DNA of 64,000 bases from Euglena gracilis (taxonomy: Eukaryota > Euglenida > Euglenophyceae > Euglenales). Shown here in pieces: positions 1 through 11,198 of the stretch. The first letter of the stretch is position 1. Every line of letters starts with the position of its first letter. The notes below the pieces were generated by a model that made no database searches, had not been told where the DNA came from, and was given only the letters and a program-made list of their open reading frames with translations. The DNA is taken from positions 7,141,425-7,205,424 of the forward strand of contig CP154954.1 in NCBI GenBank assembly GCA_039621445.1, in the 5' to 3' direction. Both the position numbers and the translations under genes were made by a program.

Positions 1-2194
1 TGCCCCTCACCCCCCCTTCAAAACCCTGCTTGCAAGTCATGAGGGGCAGAGCAAATTCCGCCTCTCCGCATCACATCCACGTCCCAGCCATTGTGCGCTT
101 GTCTGTTGCTGGTGTTCATCGGGATCGCCACGTTCTTTGTCCAGCTTTTCAAGTGAGTCGTGCGAGTTAATGATTTGTTTGCCTCCCATTCTGTGCTTAA
201 GTGATCCGCCTCCCCCCTCTCTTGCTGGAGGCTGATGCCTGCCTCGCCTGCCACCCCTATTGTCTTTTTCCTGCCGAAAGTTTGGGCTGACCAACACACT
301 GCCTTGCTGACACCCATAGTTTTATTATGTGTGGATCGAACGGATGGTGTTGGAAGGAAGATCAGAAGGTTATTTTGATGGGCCACCGATCAGGCCAAAA
401 GGCCAGATTCCTAAGATCGTTCTTATGTTTCCCGCTATTTTCAGGGATGGTGGTTCCACCAGAAGCCCAACCACATTTTTTTACCTGGTTTTGCTCATTG
501 TTTCCAAGCTCTCTCATTCCTCATTCTGGGAGGATCTGAGAATTCAACGAACGTTCGATTGGTTTATGCAGTGTACAGCATTCTTGCAATAGAGTTTTCA
601 ATCGTTTCAGCTCCATCACAAACTGGGGGACCGCATAATCTCAAGTAATCCTCGATAGTCTGCTTTTGGGGGGTGGATACTAAAAGGAAAAGGCCCAGGA
701 AAGCGTCTGAGACAGTTGTTTTCTCATTTTTTGGATAATATTTAATGTTTTTTTTTGTGGAATTAGAAATTAAGGATTTCCGCTGGCCAAAATTGCGGGA
801 GGCGATCACGTAATCAGCGGACCCCCCCCAGTGGGTTGAGGGGGGTCCAGCTGGTCCATTTTTTCCAGTGTCTAGCAAAATGGCTGGTCACTGGAACCCC
901 CCCGGCGTCCTTAAGCAACAGCCTGCCAGTTTCTGGTGTAAGTCAGGGTCCTTGAAAACCACATTGTCTGCATTTTCCCATTCAGTACTCCTGGACAGCA
1001 AAGCCACCAATAGCCCAAGCTTTGCACCACTCAACAGCCCAGTTGTGGGTCGGTGAGTCTTTTGTTCCGAATCTTCAGGTCTTTAGATTCTTGGACCATG
1101 GCACATGCTCAACCGTTCTGGGATTTGAAAAAAGCATCTTTTTTTGTTACCTTGAAAGAACTTCCTATTCCACAGCACATTCTTCGAGTTTTTTTTTAAA
1201 ACCATCCTTTTTGATAATTGTGCAGTGTCCCAGTTTTTTTAATTAATAACATTAATTTAGCACACTGAACGAGCTCAACTGAACGTTGTTGCACAATTTT
1301 TTAAAGGAAATTCTTCAAAAACAATTTCGCCAATGCTTTCTTCCAACGTGCACTGAGCAACGAGGTTTTGAGGTTGTGACTGGGAACGCTCTGTGAGGTC
1401 TTTTTTTTATTTTTATTTTTGGCACATCTTCTTTGGGGTGTTCTTATTATTATTATTTTGTGGGCAGAATTTATGTGTCTGATCATCTTTTTTGCATTTC
1501 GGCATTCCTGGATTGCCAAAGAAATTTCTTTTGATGATGTGATTTTGGAGGGCTGGAATCAAGCCTGCGAGGTAGTGCAAAAAATTATCGTCTCCAGCCG
1601 CTGTTTCCCATGTGCCTGGCAACGAACGCCTGCAGGCGCCTCGAGTCACCGTCCGGCACAGCTGGTTGTGTGCTAGCTGTGTCCTCCTACGGCGGGGTCA
1701 TTCAGATTGTACACCAACCAGACTTCCAGTGGGGGGGGGTACAAAAAATCCGTTTTATTTTCCGTAGAATGATAGAATGGTCCCTCGGCTTATGATTTAA
1801 TTCGCTCAAAGAAAGTAAAACTCGAACAAAAAACAAAACCCACTTGTGTTTTGGATAATGTTTTAAGGTGATCAGTCTCCACGCACATCTGACTGTCTGG
1901 GGTCAAAGTTGATGGGTTTTGTAAACTCTCGTTTTAATGAAAGTTATCCTCATTTGAACGCATCGAATGCCGATAGAGGTCATCCTGAAAAATGTGGCCC
2001 CCACCAATGTTAGAATTTCGCCGGAGCGTCTTGAAATCCTTCCGAAGTCCAAAGCCAGGGGGTGAAAATTTGGTTTTTCTTGGCGTCTCTTGTCGTCGTG
2101 GGCAATCAGCCCGAATGTGGCCTTCGCAGGAAGCACATCAAGTGGTGAAGTATTATGACTTTTTCTAAACAGCCAAATATCTATCCTACCTGCC

Positions 2195-2620
2195 CCCCCC
2201 CCCCGGGCAATTGACGCCCCCGGGCAATTGTCACCCCTGGTTGTGCCGGCCAATTTGTCACCCCTGGGACATTGTCACCCCCCTCTGTGCTGCCCAATTC
2301 GTCCCCCCCCCACACAGAAGATGTCTGTGAATTTTCTGGTCGCCGACATGACTCGATTGGTCTGCTATTTTGCTACAGCGTGCTGTGAACTTTCGCATAC
2401 CAAATGCTCACAACCATAGCTGCATTTTTGCTTGTTCAATTGCGTTTTTGATGGTGTTTTTGGTCATTTGGTTTTAATGTGGCTTACATGAGTGGGCAAT
2501 TGACGCCCCCAGGCAGTTGACGCCCCCCTCTGTGCCGGCCAAATTGTCACCCCGGGAAATTGTCAACCACCCCCACGTGCTGCCCGATTTGTCGCGCGAC
2601 AATTGCCCGGGGGGGGGGGG
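2195..2620 (+). repeat. Dispersed repeat with CAATTGCCCGGG units
   Basis: Two tandem copies of the family described at 62287-62436, here reading CCCGGGCAATTG and GTGCCGGCCAATTTGTCACCCC. Copy 2 of the duplication (13615-13760) has only one. Confidence 0.7.
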
Positions 2621-4581
2621 GCATGAAGTGAGCAAGATAGGATACATTAACCCACTCGTCATCACAGTTAAACCCACCTGTGTCTTTATGTTTTTAAAAA
2701 TAAATTTTTTTAACAATTTATAACAAAAACAAATAAACAAAATGATTTGGCGAGAGATCTGCTTGTATTGTCTTTTTGTGCTGGCCGAGTGTCACATCCC
2801 CCCCCCCTTTTGCCCCCCATAAAGTGAAATTGCCTCTCTCTGGTCAGAGGCTAAGAACCTCGGTCTTTGGATGAAGAATTGGTGAGGAAGTGTTTCTCTG
2901 AGCAGTTAAATTTTCGCAGCGGATGGTCCAGTGTGGTCTCGTGTGCTATGACGTCGCATGCAGTTTTTTTTTTTAAATGGCACAGTGTTTGTGGAAGAGC
3001 CCCGCCATCCCAGTTCGCACCACTGCCGAGTTCCAGTACTGGCTTCGGCCACGTACTATGATGGAGGCCAGCGCCCCCGTGTAGCCCTGGGCTGCACTCG
3101 CGCGAGCCGTCCTATATCGCCGGCTCTGGCGGTGGTGTGGCTGGCGGTGGGGTCGGGAGCAGCCTCCCCAAGCCCAGACCCACAGTCCAGCGTCTGTTGG
3201 TTTGTGCTGGCATCGCCCTGCGCGTCATAAACAGGTTCAGGTGGACCCAGACCTGAATTTCTTCAAATGTCGATGGACCGTCCCAAACCTGGCCAGGCTT
3301 AGGCTCTGAGGCTAGCCCTCGCCACGCAGCCAGGGAAAAGCCCGAGGCCAGCACACCCTGACTTGGCTGGGACTGCGGTGGTCGCAAGAGGACCGGGGAG
3401 GGTGAACAAAGTCAAACGATGGTTGGGAAGATATACCGCCCCCATGAGTTGCTGAGCATGGACAGAAAACTGGTGAAGCGGCAGGATAGAGACGCCCGGG
3501 AGTGCGCCAGCCTTGGCGAGCTGCCGCAACCTCAAGGATGTTTTGACATGGATCCCGGGCCTCTTGGTACCTCGTGCTAGAGGTTAAACACAGAGAAGGT
3601 GCAATGTTTTAATGTGGCACCATCCCCAAACTGAGGAAGCCGCCGGATGTGAGGCACCTGGGCCCACACAGTCGGGATACCTCCCAACCCGACTGGCATT
3701 TGGTGCTTGCGCTGGCATCAAATCAGAGTGATGGCGGCTGCTTAAACAAATTTGTCAGGGTAGCGAGCGGCCTGTTTGGAATGTGAGTCCAAAGTGAAAA
3801 TAATCGGGGGTTGTGTTTGGGATGCAGCAGCCACGGATGGAGAGGGGCACACCGTGCCAGTGGGTGGTGACCCCAGAAAGCATCCCACGTTTTTTTTTTA
3901 AAATGCAAAAGGGCAGCAGGAAAGGCCGAGTCTCGTCAGGTGTGGAGAAAGGTGTTGCTCGGTGCGCATCGCAAGGTTTAGAAAACAGCGAAACTGAATG
4001 GATAATGCAGAGTGGAGGACGAAAAATCCTGGAGTTAAAACGGGAGAGACCACTCAAATGCCTCCTCCATATTCTTGGTGTAGGGAGGTTTTATAGTTAT
4101 ATTGCATGTCTTTGGAATAAAGTCGTACTGATTCGTGTGCTATAAGTAAACAGCTGGTCAGTACCCGGGCGATATATGAGAAGTAGAATTTCTCGGGGAT
4201 GCCAACACTTTGGCCTCCTGCATTCCAATGTGTTTGTGGTTGGGAAGGGTTCATCGGATTATACACTACTCCTTGAAGTGAGGGCTGGTGTTCAAAACAA
4301 GATCAGTCATTGAGACACACACACACAGACACACACAAAAATCATAGGAAACAGAAGGGGGTGTCGTATTCTTGGCCACTGTTCTTGTGTTCAAAAGGAA
4401 AGGCGTTCCCCTCCCAGCTGATGGTGAAGCGGTACGACGTCGGGGTGGAACAATGTACACACAAAGACCCCCCCCCCCAACTCCCTCAAACTCCCATTAC
4501 CCGCGTGCGCGTACCCATTACTGCTGGGGAAGTGGGGCCCCTCTTTTCCCCGCCCCCAACGCTTCGCAGGGGTTGTTAAGA

Positions 4582-4680
4582 ATGCAGTTTGCCGCACCGG
4601 CTCCGGAGGTTGGGCAGGCGGAGTATTTCACGCCGACGCCCGAGGTGTACGTGTACCCGGAAGAGCCACAACCTGAGGTG
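4582..4680 (+). CDS. Candidate first coding exon, acidic Pro-rich
   Basis: Opens with ATG and reads MQFAAPAPEVGQAEYFTPTP, then an acidic Pro-rich stretch ending PEEPQPE at a donor GAG|GTGGGG. TGCAG just after the ATG could instead be an acceptor, in which case the real start lies upstream. In copy 2 the same exon has a net +2 base change (CAC-G-CCG against CAC-ACA-CCG) that shifts the frame. Function unknown; it could be a cytosolic N-terminal tail. Confidence 0.4.
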
Positions 4681-7600
4681 GGGAAGTGGCCCGAAGGTGT
4701 GCTCCACTCCTGTCCTTCTGTGTTTCACTCTTGTTTATATCAGTGTCCGGTGTATTGACTTTTTTTTTAATTTCACTTTCAGTTTATTTATGGGGTATGA
4801 TGCAGCGACACGATGGTGCAGGAGTGTTCCTGTTTTGAAAGGAATGAAATAGTTTTCAGAATTGTAGAATACCTTGTTCCACACGCCTTTGCATTTGGTT
4901 AGGCTAATTCTCTTCTTGTTGCATTTTTGCAGAAAACCTTTTACGACTCCACAGGGGGCCAGCCAGAAGTACCCCCAACCTCCCGCCCATGGCATTGGTG
5001 GCGGTGGGTACTGTGGACCAGACCAACGTTCGGAGCCAGTCACCAAAAAACATCGCGAGTAAATTGTTGCATGTGCTATTCTCAAAAGGAAATTGACATA
5101 TTTGCGTTTCTCTATATTATTGATAAGAAAACTCATAATCTATTTTCCCGATTACCAATATTTGGTGATTTCAAATGCATTAATACTCTATGTAATTTTC
5201 TCCTTCCCCATCTCCCATTATTTTGTGTTGTTTGTGAGATATTGTTTCAAAAATTTTGCCATTGGTATCCGCTTGATTTAGCGAGATATTATTGATTTCT
5301 CCCTCATTGCTGTTCCCATTTCCCTAATGTCCAGCACCACCCTCCCTAGTTATGCAGGGATTTTTTTTAACAGGTTGGACCCTGGGGGACGGGGCAGGGT
5401 GGGTGGTCTACCGGACAGCCCCCCCCCCCCCCGCCCGCCGAGGGGTTCCCTCCAAGTGCCTTGTGGGTCCCCCGCAAGGTAATGGCCTTTTTGACCTTTT
5501 TCGGGTGCAAAGCGCCAAAATTTTGTCTCCATATTTGACCAAATTTGACAAAAATGTTCCTCCCCGAGGTGGCTCCCTGAGTAGGGGCACCCTGAGTGAT
5601 TTCCAGTGTATCCTAACAATGGGCGGGGGGTTGCTTTGTCCTGCCCTGGGGTAGTTTTTGGTCCTAGACGCCCAACCAACGCTGGCCTGAGGCGGGCGCT
5701 GCCCCGCCTGCTGCTCGTGCCCTTCCTCGCCCTGTTCTTCCTGTGGGTGTTCAACGCCGAGGGGGGCGTCGGGCTCGACGCCTCCAGCCTCTTCGGCCTG
5801 CACGCCGTGCTGATGGTCGTCTTTGTGCTGCCCAGGCCCCCTACCGATGGCTCATGTTGCAACGCGAATGTGCAGCGAATGAGTCTCAAGTGCGACTGCG
5901 TTTTTTTGGAAAATCGTATTGGACAGCATGGTGAAGGGAAGGGGCACGTCACAAAAAGATCGAAAATTGTATCAAAGGTCAAATACTTTCAAGTTTTATG
6001 TGATTTTTTTGGGGTTACGTTAATCAGTTTCTAGCTGAGCCTCACAGACGAAGGATTCGAGAAGCCAAACCGGTCGATTATTATGGAAAAAATATGGGGA
6101 ATTTCAATAATTTTACAATTTTTTTCTATGGCAATTTTTTGTATCCCACCGACTTAAGGATCTTTGCAAGCACATTTTCATTGTGGTATCGTTCTTCAAC
6201 TTCTCTTTGTTCCCCAACATCTTTTTGGATGTTTGGTGGATGATTGGCTGGGGCCTTGTTCCGATCTGCATGCAGGAGGCCCTCCTCGTTTATTCCGTTC
6301 CGCTTTTCGGGCCTCTGCCGGTTCCCCGAGCTGCCTCCAAGTATGCCGCCCCCAACTCGACGTGGCTGTGATGTGGCAACGATGAATGGGAGGCTGGCCA
6401 GTATTGAGGTCGGGGTTGACACAGCCACTCAGAACGTCTTCCGCATTCAAGCTGCAGAAAGGTCGGTTGGAGTGGGACCAAGCTTCTGCGGTTCACTTCG
6501 CTGCGGTTAAATGCCCTTTTTTGATTTTTGGGTTTTTTATTTGGATCTGTCTTAAAATTCATTACAAGTCCCATTCTCAGCTCGACACGGAGGAACTTTT
6601 TTTTCGAGTCTGGGGACCCCCCAAGGGGGTCTAGCCAGTGGCTTCGTTGCAGTGATTCGCAAAATGGCTGGTCAGCGGCCCCTGGGGACCTGAAGCAGGA
6701 GGCTGAGCGGGACAGGCGTTTCTTCTACTGTGGAAATCTACCAAATCTCCAACAGCCTTTCCCTCAGTCTCTTTTCATTTCCTTTTTCGTCAGAAAACCC
6801 CCCGGGCAAGAGGCAGAGAGGCGGAATCATCTGTTTCTCTGCAAAAAGAAAAACACGGAATTTTGGCAAATTGATTGGAATGGCAAATTTACGACAATAG
6901 CATCCTAAAATATTAAAATGAAGTGTCAACAATCCACACGACTTAGAAATAATGTGAATGCCTGTTTTGATGTTTTATAATTTATTTTTTATTTTTTGTT
7001 TAGATTTTGCTTATTTTAGTTTGAAAAATATATGCCCCAAATATTATTTACCCCTGGCCAGAATTTCGCATTCCTAAATATGTACCCCCGGGGGGAGTTT
7101 TGGGGGGAGTTGAGGAAAATGTTTCAAATGGTTTCAACGAGGAAAATATTTCAACAAACAAAATGTTGGAGAATGAAAGGATTTGGCTGCATGCATCATT
7201 GATGGCTGGATGGCTGACCGGATGGATCGATGGTTGGGAGAAAGAGTATAGGGTTGGCAGGCGTAAACAGGAAGGCTGGGCAGTGGCCTCTGGCATTCGT
7301 TTTCCTCCAGGGCTGCCCGGTTCCACACGGTGCTCCTGTGCAGGGCCGTCCACGCCGTCTTCCACCTGGCCGGCCTGGGGTGCGCCATCGGGGGGCTGGT
7401 GGCCATCGTCTCCTACAAGCGCCAGAACGGCGACAACGTCTACCCGAACTACCCGGTGTACACCCCCCACTCCTGGGTGGCCATTGCCTTCCTCGCGTTG
7501 TGGACCATGGATTCATTCAACACCCGTGTGACCCCACCCCCCAGGGGGCAGGGCACACAGGATATCCTCCCCAAAAACCCCCGAAAACCCCATTTTTTCA

Positions 7601-9752
7601 CACCTTCCAAAGTTTCAACAGTTTCTCAAAATTTTGATTCTGAGAGGTTTTTGATTAAAAAACACGCCATTGAAAATCCAAAAATTTCCAAGAGAAAAAA
7701 TGTCAGTAAAATTTGATTGTGCCATAGTTTGGTTTCAATTTTTTGACCTGCATTTTTTTCACCACCTCCTAAGAACTACCAAGGTTTAAACCGGAAATTT
7801 TTTTGTGAAAAAATATGTGGTTTTCCATGAGAGAAATTTTATTTTGGGTTCATTTTTCAAAAAAATTTTCAAAAAATTTTCCTGTTGTCTTGGAATTGTG
7901 AAAATGCTGTGGTGGGTGGGTGGGGTCGACCCCCCCACCAGGTCTTTCTGTTCTGCCATTTCCAGGGGGTGGTTGGGTTTTCGAGAGTGGTTGGGTGAGT
8001 GGGTGGGACAATTGGGGGGGGGGACCTTTTCCTCGGACCCCAAACCACCCACCAAAACCTATCCTCCCACGACCCCTCCCCCGAAGGTGAGGGTCAACAA
8101 CCCACCCACCCTTTCAATCTAGTCAGAATCGGCCGAAAGCACTTAAATTTTTCAGGCATGGTGCTTGGCTGGTCCAAAATCTGTCACGAAGTGAATCTGT
8201 GTTGTAGATCCTCCAGCTGCTGGGAGCAATCCACTGCCACGCACGGTGGTGTCAAACGAGGGAGGTTCTGTTCAGTCGAATGCGCGTTTCCTTCAAGATG
8301 TTTGCATTTTTTTTAATTCACAGTTGTATTTTTAATGCTTTTGAGCTTCAACATTTGTCACCAAGGTTTCATGCATTTCCACCAGTGAGATCAATAGTTC
8401 TGCAGTAACTTTAGGTGGCATGCAAAACCACTTTTTGCGTAGTTTTTGCATCCGGTCCAGAGAGAAACTGCATGCATGACTTGATTCACAAACCTACCTA
8501 TCCGAAGTGATTTCACTCTGTTCTGGCCAAAAACCCATTATCAGGAAGTTCATCACCGCTGATCATGGTGCTGTTAGTGAAATTGCTGTGTAGCTTCCCA
8601 TAGCAGCTGCAGTGGCTTGTCGTTGAGGTGCTGTTGTTTTTGTTCTCGTCAAGGATGAGCAGATCAAGCAACGATGCAGGGTCACCACCCATCTCGTGAC
8701 GATTTGTTTGTTTGTCTGCGCACGTGCACCTATGCCGCCGAACTCTGAATTACATAAGCAATGAAATTGTTTGGTTTAATTGTTTTCTGTTTGATGTATT
8801 GTTAGTAAGGCACAAATTATTGAAGCCTCTTAATTGTTTGTGTCAGTTTAATATGTCAGTTTGGGGCAAAGAGGTCCCGGGGGGGGGGCAAATGGGAATC
8901 TGTGTCGGTGGGGTCTTCCGTCTATCTTTCGTGTGACCTTCTGACCCGCCCCAGATCCCAGGTTTCGCTGGGTTTTGTGACAACGACGTCGGATTCCAGC
9001 TCAGCCAGCTGGCCGGAGGTTTTAGGGAACGCTGCCAAAATGCTGACAAGTGAGATACATGTAAAATAGACCTCATCTCTCGAACAATTTTCCAATTCAG
9101 ATGGATCTGCTCACCTGAGCCAGATCCATCCAACCCCCCTGGCTGAAGTGCCAAAAATTTTTACAGGTGGCAGTCTGCCAGATTGGATCTCCAATCCGAC
9201 CACCACACTTTTTTTCCAGCCAACTCCTGTCACCCAGCTGCCGGAATTCCGCTGGGGGATTCCGCCATCTCCATTTCCTGTGTGGGAAAGCGTTCAGCAG
9301 AGAAATCACCCGGAATTTTTCAAATTTTGATCGGGATCGGCGGTGCGGGCGACGTTCCACCGCTTCTTCGGGAACGTGACCTACGGGGTCGGCCTCACCA
9401 CGTGTGCCTTAGGCTTCCAGGACATGCAGTCCAGCGACCTCTCGTGGCTGGCAACCAGAGATTGCTTTAATAATAATAATATTTGAGCCCCACGGACGCT
9501 TGTTCTAATAATTGGTTTTCTAAGAAAGTGCTCAATGTCCCAACCCCCTGCCGGATCCCCTGCGCTCTTGAATGGAAGTCTCTGCGTCCGATGCCCAACA
9601 TGACGGACGCAATGGCGTCTATGGCGGGCATGGACATGGCCATGCCCGACATGCCCACGGGCTACCAGTACAACTCCATCCTGGCCTGCTACTCCAGCGC
9701 CTGCAGACCACGGTGGCTGGAATCATATATCATATGTGTGCACCCATTCTAA
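4582..9752 (+). CDS. Cytochrome b561 family protein, copy 1 (multi-exon)
   Basis: Transmembrane cytochrome b561 proteins pass electrons, usually from ascorbate, across a membrane through two haems held by four histidines. All four motifs are visible in order: FGLHAVLM, HAVFH, YTPHSW and FHRFFG, followed by the typical GxGLTTCALGF helix. Exons seen: about 4582-4680 (possible start), 4933-5058, 5668-5828, 6256-6308, 7311-7515, 9331-9452 and 9590 onward. The sixth membrane helix and the part after PHSW (normally QW..GF) were not found. Whether the two N-terminal exons join this gene is uncertain, because their phases do not connect cleanly to the first membrane exon. The family call is firm; the exact gene model is not. 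A ferric or cupric reductase role would fit the family and the Met-rich loop, but that is inference. Confidence 0.8.
4933..5058 (+). CDS. Candidate Pro-rich exon before the membrane part
   Basis: Bounded by a T-rich acceptor TTTTTGCAG and a donor CGA|GTAAAT. Two frames are open. The frame in phase with the upstream exon reads KTFYDSTGGQPEVPPTSRPW, and both differences from copy 2 are synonymous in it. The other frame, KPFTTPQGASQKYPQPP and ending KKHRE, joins the next exon in phase. I cannot decide between them. Confidence 0.4.
5668..5828 (+). CDS. Cytochrome b561 exon: helix 1 and start of helix 2
   Basis: Encodes LPRLLLVPFLALFFLWVF (helix 1), a short loop with GLDASS, then FGLHAVLMVVFV, which contains the first haem histidine of the family (LHPxLM). 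The left edge is uncertain: TAG|A at 5665-5668 in copy 1 is TGG in copy 2. No GT donor sits where the protein homology needs it; CCCAG (5831-5835) can pair with CTGGG (6248-6252), suggesting a non-conventional intron to the next exon. Confidence 0.7.
6256..6308 (+). CDS. Cytochrome b561 exon: end of helix 2
   Basis: Encodes VPICMQEALLVYSVPLF, matching the family block xxALLVYR that ends helix 2. The start is placed after CTGGGGCC so that the helix LMVVFVLVPICMQEALLVYS is unbroken. If the ordinary acceptor TGCATGCAG is used, it would start at 6276. The right edge is approximate. Confidence 0.55.
7311..7515 (+). CDS. Cytochrome b561 exon: helix 3 and PHSW motif
   Basis: Acceptor TTTTCCTCCAG. 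Encodes RAVHAVFHLAGLGCAIGG (two histidines, helix 3), the polar loop YKRQNGDNVYPNYPVYT and the LHSW-like motif PHSWVAIAFLALW (helix 4). The right edge is unclear; the family normally continues with QW..GF, which is not visible downstream. Confidence 0.8.
9331..9452 (+). CDS. Cytochrome b561 exon: helix 5
   Basis: Encodes FHRFFGNVTYGVGLTTCALG, matching the LHxxFG haem-ligand motif and helix 5. A TGA in the same frame lies at 9328-9330, and no AG lies between it and the coding block, so the left splice site is not an ordinary one or the exon is damaged. The right edge (GGC|AACCAG) is a non-conventional junction to 9590. Confidence 0.75.
9453..9589 (+). other. Non-conventional intron
   Basis: Starts AACCAGAGA and ends TCTCTGCGTCC. 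CAG is at +4 to +6 and CTG at -8 to -6, and CAGAGA (9456-9461) pairs perfectly with TCTCTG (9579-9584). Removing it joins GC to G, giving Ala, and keeps the frame into the Met-rich exon. Copy 2 retains the same intron at 19652-19782. Confidence 0.75.
9590..9752 (+). CDS. Cytochrome b561 exon: Met-rich loop
   Basis: Encodes MPNMTDAMASMAGMDMAMPD and then PTGYQYNSILACYSSA. Eight methionines fall in 21 residues, in MxxM and MxM spacing. By family topology this follows helix 5 and should face the lumen or the outside. The open frame stops at 9750-9752, but a further intron before helix 6 is more likely. Absent from copy 2 apart from its first 12 bases. Confidence 0.6.
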
Positions 9753-11198
9753 GGGAAAGTGTTCCCGCGAAATTGTTGTTTCACCAACATTTTGGATTAC
9801 CCCGACGTTTTTTGCAGCACCCGGAGGGAGATTCCTGGGAGGGGCGTATGGGACATCAACAGGCATTTTTATTAAAAAATGCCCGATAATGGCCTTTCAA
9901 AATCAAATTTTGGGCTCTACAGGTGGGGGTCCCAAAATCAATCCGAAAATGGCCGAAAATGAAAGAAATATGTTGCAATTTTGCAATTTTTTTTCGAGTC
10001 TTTATTTTGCTCAAAAGTTTCTTTGTGGTTGTCGTTCAAAATAAAAGGCCAAATTTTCGTGGATTCCGGTTGGAGTTGATATAATTTCAGACAAAAGAAG
10101 CTCATTTCCAAAACTTTGCCATATTGCAACAAAAATTTCTTTGACCTCTTTAATCCCTGAGCATTCGTTCCAAACGAATTTTTTTGGATGTGTTTGCTTT
10201 ATTTGTTGCTCACACCTGCATGAATGATCAAATGCATTGATGATATGAAAGGAGTATAAAATAATTTTACTTTCCCACCTTTCGGAAAAATTGGCCGAAA
10301 ATGGCTGAAAATGGCCGAAAATGGCCGAAAATGACAAAAATCTGGGTGTCGATTGTAGGAGCTTGGTTTTCAAAAAGAGAAGAACAAAGCTTTTGGAATT
10401 TCGCTACATAACGCTTTCCCCCGATTGTTAAATCCATCCAGAGGCCCACTGGGTGCAAGTATCTACCACACTCATGAAACTGACGCATTTGCGAAGAAAA
10501 GAAGTAGTTTGCTTCTCCCTGCCTAATTACTCGTATTAAATATTTCTCCAGGCATACTTTTTGTGCCGAGCTAGATGTTGTACTGGAAGGACTTTGGAAA
10601 CCAAAAGTTTGTCTGGCCCGTTGCACCTGGGGGTCCGAACAAGGAAGCTCCACAGCTCACCCCCCACGGGGGATCGCCCCCCCCCCCTAGTTTTGGAAGG
10701 GGGATCCCTCCCTCCCCCTTCTCTGCGTGGGCAAAAAAAATTCCGGGTGTGTATTTTAGGACTCTTTTGAGGCTCAACGTGAAATTTTGGCAAAATGACG
10801 AAAAATGACCGTATTGTAGGACCTAGTGGTACGACCCGGTCGGGTATTGTATGTTGGGGTGGTGTCCGACCCCCCCCCCGGGTCGGGGGTTTCAGGAACC
10901 TGGTCGTTGGACAGGGGGGGGGGGAATTCGGGGCAGGCGGGGAATTGCGTCAAAATCAAAATGCTGTTAGACAGGGAATTTAAGGGCTTCAATTTAATTT
11001 GGTTCTTTGACATTTCCTCTGATTCCCCGCCATTTTTGAGAAATTTCAGAAAAATTGATTTTTTTGACCTAAAAAAGCCGGCCTAAATTTTCGGCGACCG
11101 AAAACTGGAGGAGGTACGACGGGGGGTCCCCCCCCCCCTAGTTTTGGAAGGGGGGTCCCCCCCACTCCCCCCCCCCCTCAGAGATTCCCTTACAACCC
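9753..11198. other. Unique spacer between the two duplicated segments
   Basis: No supported exon. Contains runs of GGCCGAAAATGGCCGAAAATG-type sequence (9930-9970, 10270-10330) and long C or G runs. The missing last exon of cytochrome b561 copy 1 should lie here, but I could not find it. Confidence 0.4.

Larger units (their letters stand above)
1..9601. repeat. Segmental duplication, copy 1
   Basis: This segment is repeated at 11199-19794 in the same orientation, with nearly identical sequence between indels. It may begin before the window. The right breakpoint lies in the last seen cytochrome b561 exon, after the shared bases GATGCCCAACAT (9590-9601). Stretches only in copy 1 are about 2229-2525, 5059-5465, 6617-6902 and 7571-8096. 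The first 4.5 kb has no exon I can defend, apart from a hydrophobic stretch at about 95-153 (QPLCACLLLVFIGIATFF) that ends at a good donor, GTGAGT. An unmerged haplotype in the assembly is an alternative to a true duplication. Confidence 0.9.

Noticed and set aside
18-600. Genes in the overlapping small frames at the left edge and their copies at 11.2 kb
   Set aside because: No family match, frames are not kept between the two copies, and no splice or start context supports them beyond one hydrophobic stretch.
7511-7700. Extension of the PHSW exon into the 128-residue open frame
   Set aside because: After ALW the frame turns to poly-Pro and Lys/Asn-rich intron sequence, and copy 2 lacks this stretch.
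4582-9752. DOMON domain fused to cytochrome b561
   Set aside because: No DOMON-like strands were found upstream; the N-terminal exons are short and Pro-rich.
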